64,000 nucleotides of DNA, from positions 1-64,000 of the forward strand of contig ONCC01000006.1 in assembly GCA_900316235.1 (NCBI GenBank). The letters are read 5' to 3'. The translations under genes and the position numbers were made by a program. Origin of the DNA: an uncultured Bacteroidales bacterium (GTDB taxonomy: Bacteria > Bacteroidota > Bacteroidia > Bacteroidales > P3). The notes beneath the pieces are model-generated. The model was not told where the DNA came from, searched no databases, and saw only the letters and a program-made list of their open reading frames with translations. Positions 62,351 to 64,000 of this stretch are shown here, in pieces; within the stretch, counting starts at the first letter, position 1; each line of letters starts with the position of its first letter.

Positions 62351-62587
62351 TTACTTTTTCGCGTTTTCGATGAAAGCGATAGCGTCGCCAACGGTGACGA
62401 TTTTCTCAGCTTCCTCATCGGGAATCGAAAGGTCAAATTCTTTCTCGAGCTCCATAATCAGCTCGACGGTGTCCAAAGAGTCTGCACCAAGGTCGTTGGT
62501 GAAGCTGGCTTCGGGGGTGACCTGACTTTCTTCAACACCAAGTTTGTCGGTGATGATGCTTGTTACTCTAGTTGCAATTTCTGACAT
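62351..62587 (-). CDS. acpP: Acyl carrier protein
   Basis: A 78-residue acidic protein with the phosphopantetheine site [15 protein letters not shown] (Ser37). Carries acyl chains for FabF directly downstream. It is the first gene of the minus-strand envelope run. A candidate -7 element TTTCTTTG (one mismatch) stands upstream at about 62619-62626 on the minus strand. Confidence 0.97.
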   Translation of the reverse strand: MSEIATRVTSIITDKLGVEESQVTPEASFTNDLGADSLDTVELIMELEKEFDLSIPDEEAEKIVTVGDAIAFIENAKK

Positions 62588-62844
62588 TTTCTTTTGATTT
62601 TAATTAATAAAACTGGATGCAAAGAAACGAATTTTTTCTGATATATAAACATTTTTTAACATTTCAAACCTCCTTATGAAATACTAATCTACTGACACCA
62701 AGAAAAATAATCCTCAAAAAAAAACATTTTTTTTGTTTTTAAGACACTCTTTTGTGATTGCAAAAATATATTTTTTTAATAAAAATTTGCAAAATTGACC
62801 CCTTTTCAACCAACCCTCGCCATGCCACCGGAGTGTCATCATTC

Positions 62845-62915
62845 ACCTCCCAACACCCTGTCAACGCCCTACCAACTCCTACCATGGTAGGAGTTGGTAG
62901 GGCGTTGATAAGGAT
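62845..62915. repeat. Palindromic intergenic repeat with 11-bp register, copy E
   Basis: A perfect, loop-less palindrome of 48 bp from 62861 to 62908 centred on CCATGG (62882-62887). The half-site reads outward TGGTAGGAG, TTGGTAGGGCG, TTGA. It is the most symmetrical of the five copies. Confidence 0.93.
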
Positions 62916-63008
62916 ATGGTATTGACTTCCAGGCTACTAGACAACAATAATACAAACAAGACTAATATCCAATGATTTACATGTTTTTTGCAAGGTTAAG
63001 CAACCTTT

Positions 63009-63042
63009 TTTGCCAATGTGTCAGGATTTATTCTTATCTTTG
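63009..63042 (+). promoter_or_regulatory. purN promoter
   Basis: TTTG (63009-63012), 22 nt, TATCTTTG (63035-63042). The -7 box is perfect, the spacing slightly long. The start would fall about 25 nt before ATG 63073. A frame start at 63010 would lie within the promoter and is rejected. Confidence 0.7.
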
Positions 63043-63072
63043 CATTTTATTTTGGAATACATAAATATTATT

Positions 63073-63645
63073 ATGACCAGACTAGCCATACTGGGTTCCG
63101 GCAACGGAACCAATGCACAACAAATCACTGAATATTTCGCCGGCCGCACCGATGTCGAGGTGGCTTGCATCATCTACAACGTCCGCGACGCATATATCGC
63201 CCAGCGCGCAAAGAACCTTGGCATCGAGGCCCGCTACTTTGGCCGAAAGGATTTCTATGAAAGCACGGCGGTACTCGACTACCTGCGCGAGAAGCAGACC
63301 GACTGGGTCATCCTGGCCGGATTCCTCTGGCTGGTGCCCGAAAACATGCTGGCGGCCTACCCCAACCGCATCATCAACATCCACCCTGCCCTGCTGCCGG
63401 CCTACGGCGGCAAGGGCATGTACGGCCACCATGTTCATGAGGCCGTCGTGGCCAACCACGAGCACGAGAGCGGCATCACCATCCATATCGTCGACAACCA
63501 CTACGACCGCGGTACCACCCTCTTCCAGGCACGTTGCACCGTCACCCCCGAGGACACCCCCGACACACTGGCAGCGAAAATCCACCTGTTGGAGAAAGAG
63601 CACTTCCCGCGCGTAATCGACGAAACCATCAAGGCCCATAAGTGA
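63073..63645 (+). CDS. purN: Phosphoribosylglycinamide formyltransferase
   Basis: A 190-residue GAR transformylase: LAILGSGNGTNAQ (5-17), Asn102 and His104 in IINIHPALLPAYGG, and Asp141 in IHIVDNHYDRG, which correspond to the catalytic Asn, His and Asp. It formylates GAR using 10-formyl-THF in purine synthesis. Its stop overlaps the following ATG by 1 nt (TGATG). Confidence 0.94.
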   Translation: MTRLAILGSGNGTNAQQITEYFAGRTDVEVACIIYNVRDAYIAQRAKNLGIEARYFGRKDFYESTAVLDYLREKQTDWVILAGFLWLVPENMLAAYPNRIINIHPALLPAYGGKGMYGHHVHEAVVANHEHESGITIHIVDNHYDRGTTLFQARCTVTPEDTPDTLAAKIHLLEKEHFPRVIDETIKAHK

Positions 63646-64000
63646 TGCGCATCGCTATCAACACACGCCTGCTGCTGAAAGGGAAGCTGGACGGCATCGG
63701 ATGGTTCACTGCCGAGACGGCTCGCCGCATGGTAGCCAGCCATCCCGAACACCAGTTCTTCTTCCTCTTCGACCGACGGCCCGACCCCTCGTTCCTCTAC
63801 GGCGACAATGTGACGCCCGTGGTACTTTGCCCGCAGGCGCGCCATCCGCTGCTGTGGTACCTCTACTTCGAGTGGGCCACTCCCTGGGCGCTGAAGAAAT
63901 ACAATATCGACCTCTACCTTACGCCCGACGGCTACATGCCGCTGCACCCCAAGGTGCCGACACTCACAGTGATACACGACCTGAATTTCGAGCATGCCTC
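63645..64000 (+). CDS. Glycosyltransferase, GT-B family 4-like (partial, runs off the window)
   Basis: From ATG 63645 the frame stays open to the window end (118 codons): MRIAINTRLLLKGKLDGIGW, then the Glu-Thr-Ala-Arg-Arg helix and TPDGYMPLHPKVPTLTVIHD. The N-terminal half of family 4 enzymes starts in this way (gIgrYt-like loop, then VIHDLNFEH). Start coupled to purN by TGATG. The C-terminal donor-binding half is not visible. Confidence 0.75.
   Translation, partial: MRIAINTRLLLKGKLDGIGWFTAETARRMVASHPEHQFFFLFDRRPDPSFLYGDNVTPVVLCPQARHPLLWYLYFEWATPWALKKYNIDLYLTPDGYMPLHPKVPTLTVIHDLNFEHA

Larger units (their letters stand above)
62588..63072. other. Divergent intergenic region between acpP and purN
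   Basis: 485 nt without a credible ORF: a weak acpP promoter, a strongly A/T-rich tract (62640-62800) with A and T homopolymers, repeat copy E (62845-62915) and the purN promoter. Confidence 0.7.

Noticed and set aside
61106..62584. Long open frame (492 codons) on the plus strand
   Set aside because: Antisense to fabF and acpP, both with full catalytic motifs; no recognisable domain in the shadow.

Overview
The window is a contiguous piece of a Bacteroidales (Bacteroidota) chromosome. Evidence: the 16S rRNA 5' end at the left edge has a Bacteroidales-like sequence. Promoters carry the Bacteroidota TTTG-N19-TAnnTTTG pattern instead of -35/-10 boxes, and starts mostly lack Shine-Dalgarno sequences. 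The gene content is also typical of the phylum: UpxY, DUF3667, DUF6089, DUF4837, a P-loop/dCMP deaminase fusion, an M49-like peptidase and a BY-kinase with a Tyr-Gly tail. The family cannot be fixed from the sequence alone.

Layout. (1) 1-4.9 kb: 16S rRNA start (minus), then a porin, a gate-domain membrane protein, a DUF3667 protein, a broken two-cluster ferredoxin with intact promoter and terminator, and a YiiX-like cysteine hydrolase (plus). (2) 4.9-16.4 kb, minus: a tight 11-gene run. It reads rfbA-rfbC-rfbD (dTDP-rhamnose, without rfbB), four genes matching WbpB/D/E/A (UDP-diacetamido-uronic acid), a WbpM/CapD-type dehydratase, an LTA-synthase-like sulfatase, purE and the deaminase fusion. 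(3) 16.7-23 kb, plus: a large SLBB export protein, a Wzz-like chain-length protein, then a KamB/KamC-like P-loop and MutS-like pair, a terminator and tRNA-Ser(GGA) (minus). (4) 23.2-24.9 kb: a lipoprotein peptidase. (5) 25.2-50.8 kb, plus: a capsule/O-polysaccharide locus. It opens with a UpxY antiterminator behind a structured leader. It then encodes an initiating sugar transferase, an ABC exporter (Wzm/Wzt), an FkbM methyltransferase, nine glycosyltransferases, a GT-C-like membrane enzyme, two deacetylase-fold proteins, two acyltransferases, a DUF354 protein and a WbpI/WecB-like 2-epimerase. A second promoter drives a Wza-like lipoprotein, a Wzc-like tyrosine kinase ending in (Tyr-Gly)15, and an OmpA protein. 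(6) 51-62.6 kb, minus: the envelope/lipid block acpP, fabF, rnc, a helix-hairpin-helix outer-membrane protein, an epimerase, DUF4837, DUF6089, uppS, bamA and two Skp/OmpH chaperones. (7) 63-64 kb: purN and the start of a glycosyltransferase.

How it fits together: regions 2, 3 and 5 look like one surface-polysaccharide system. Region 2 makes activated sugars, region 5 assembles and exports the glycan, and the region 5 epimerase plausibly completes the Wbp pathway begun in region 2. Region 6 supplies undecaprenyl carrier (uppS) and outer-membrane assembly (bamA, skp).

The most unusual signal is not a gene. Five intergenic regions carry a palindromic element centred on CTCCTAC...GTAGGAG, with arms made of 11-bp units in exact register. 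One copy is a perfect 48-bp palindrome. All function calls are by motif recognition; no database search was run.
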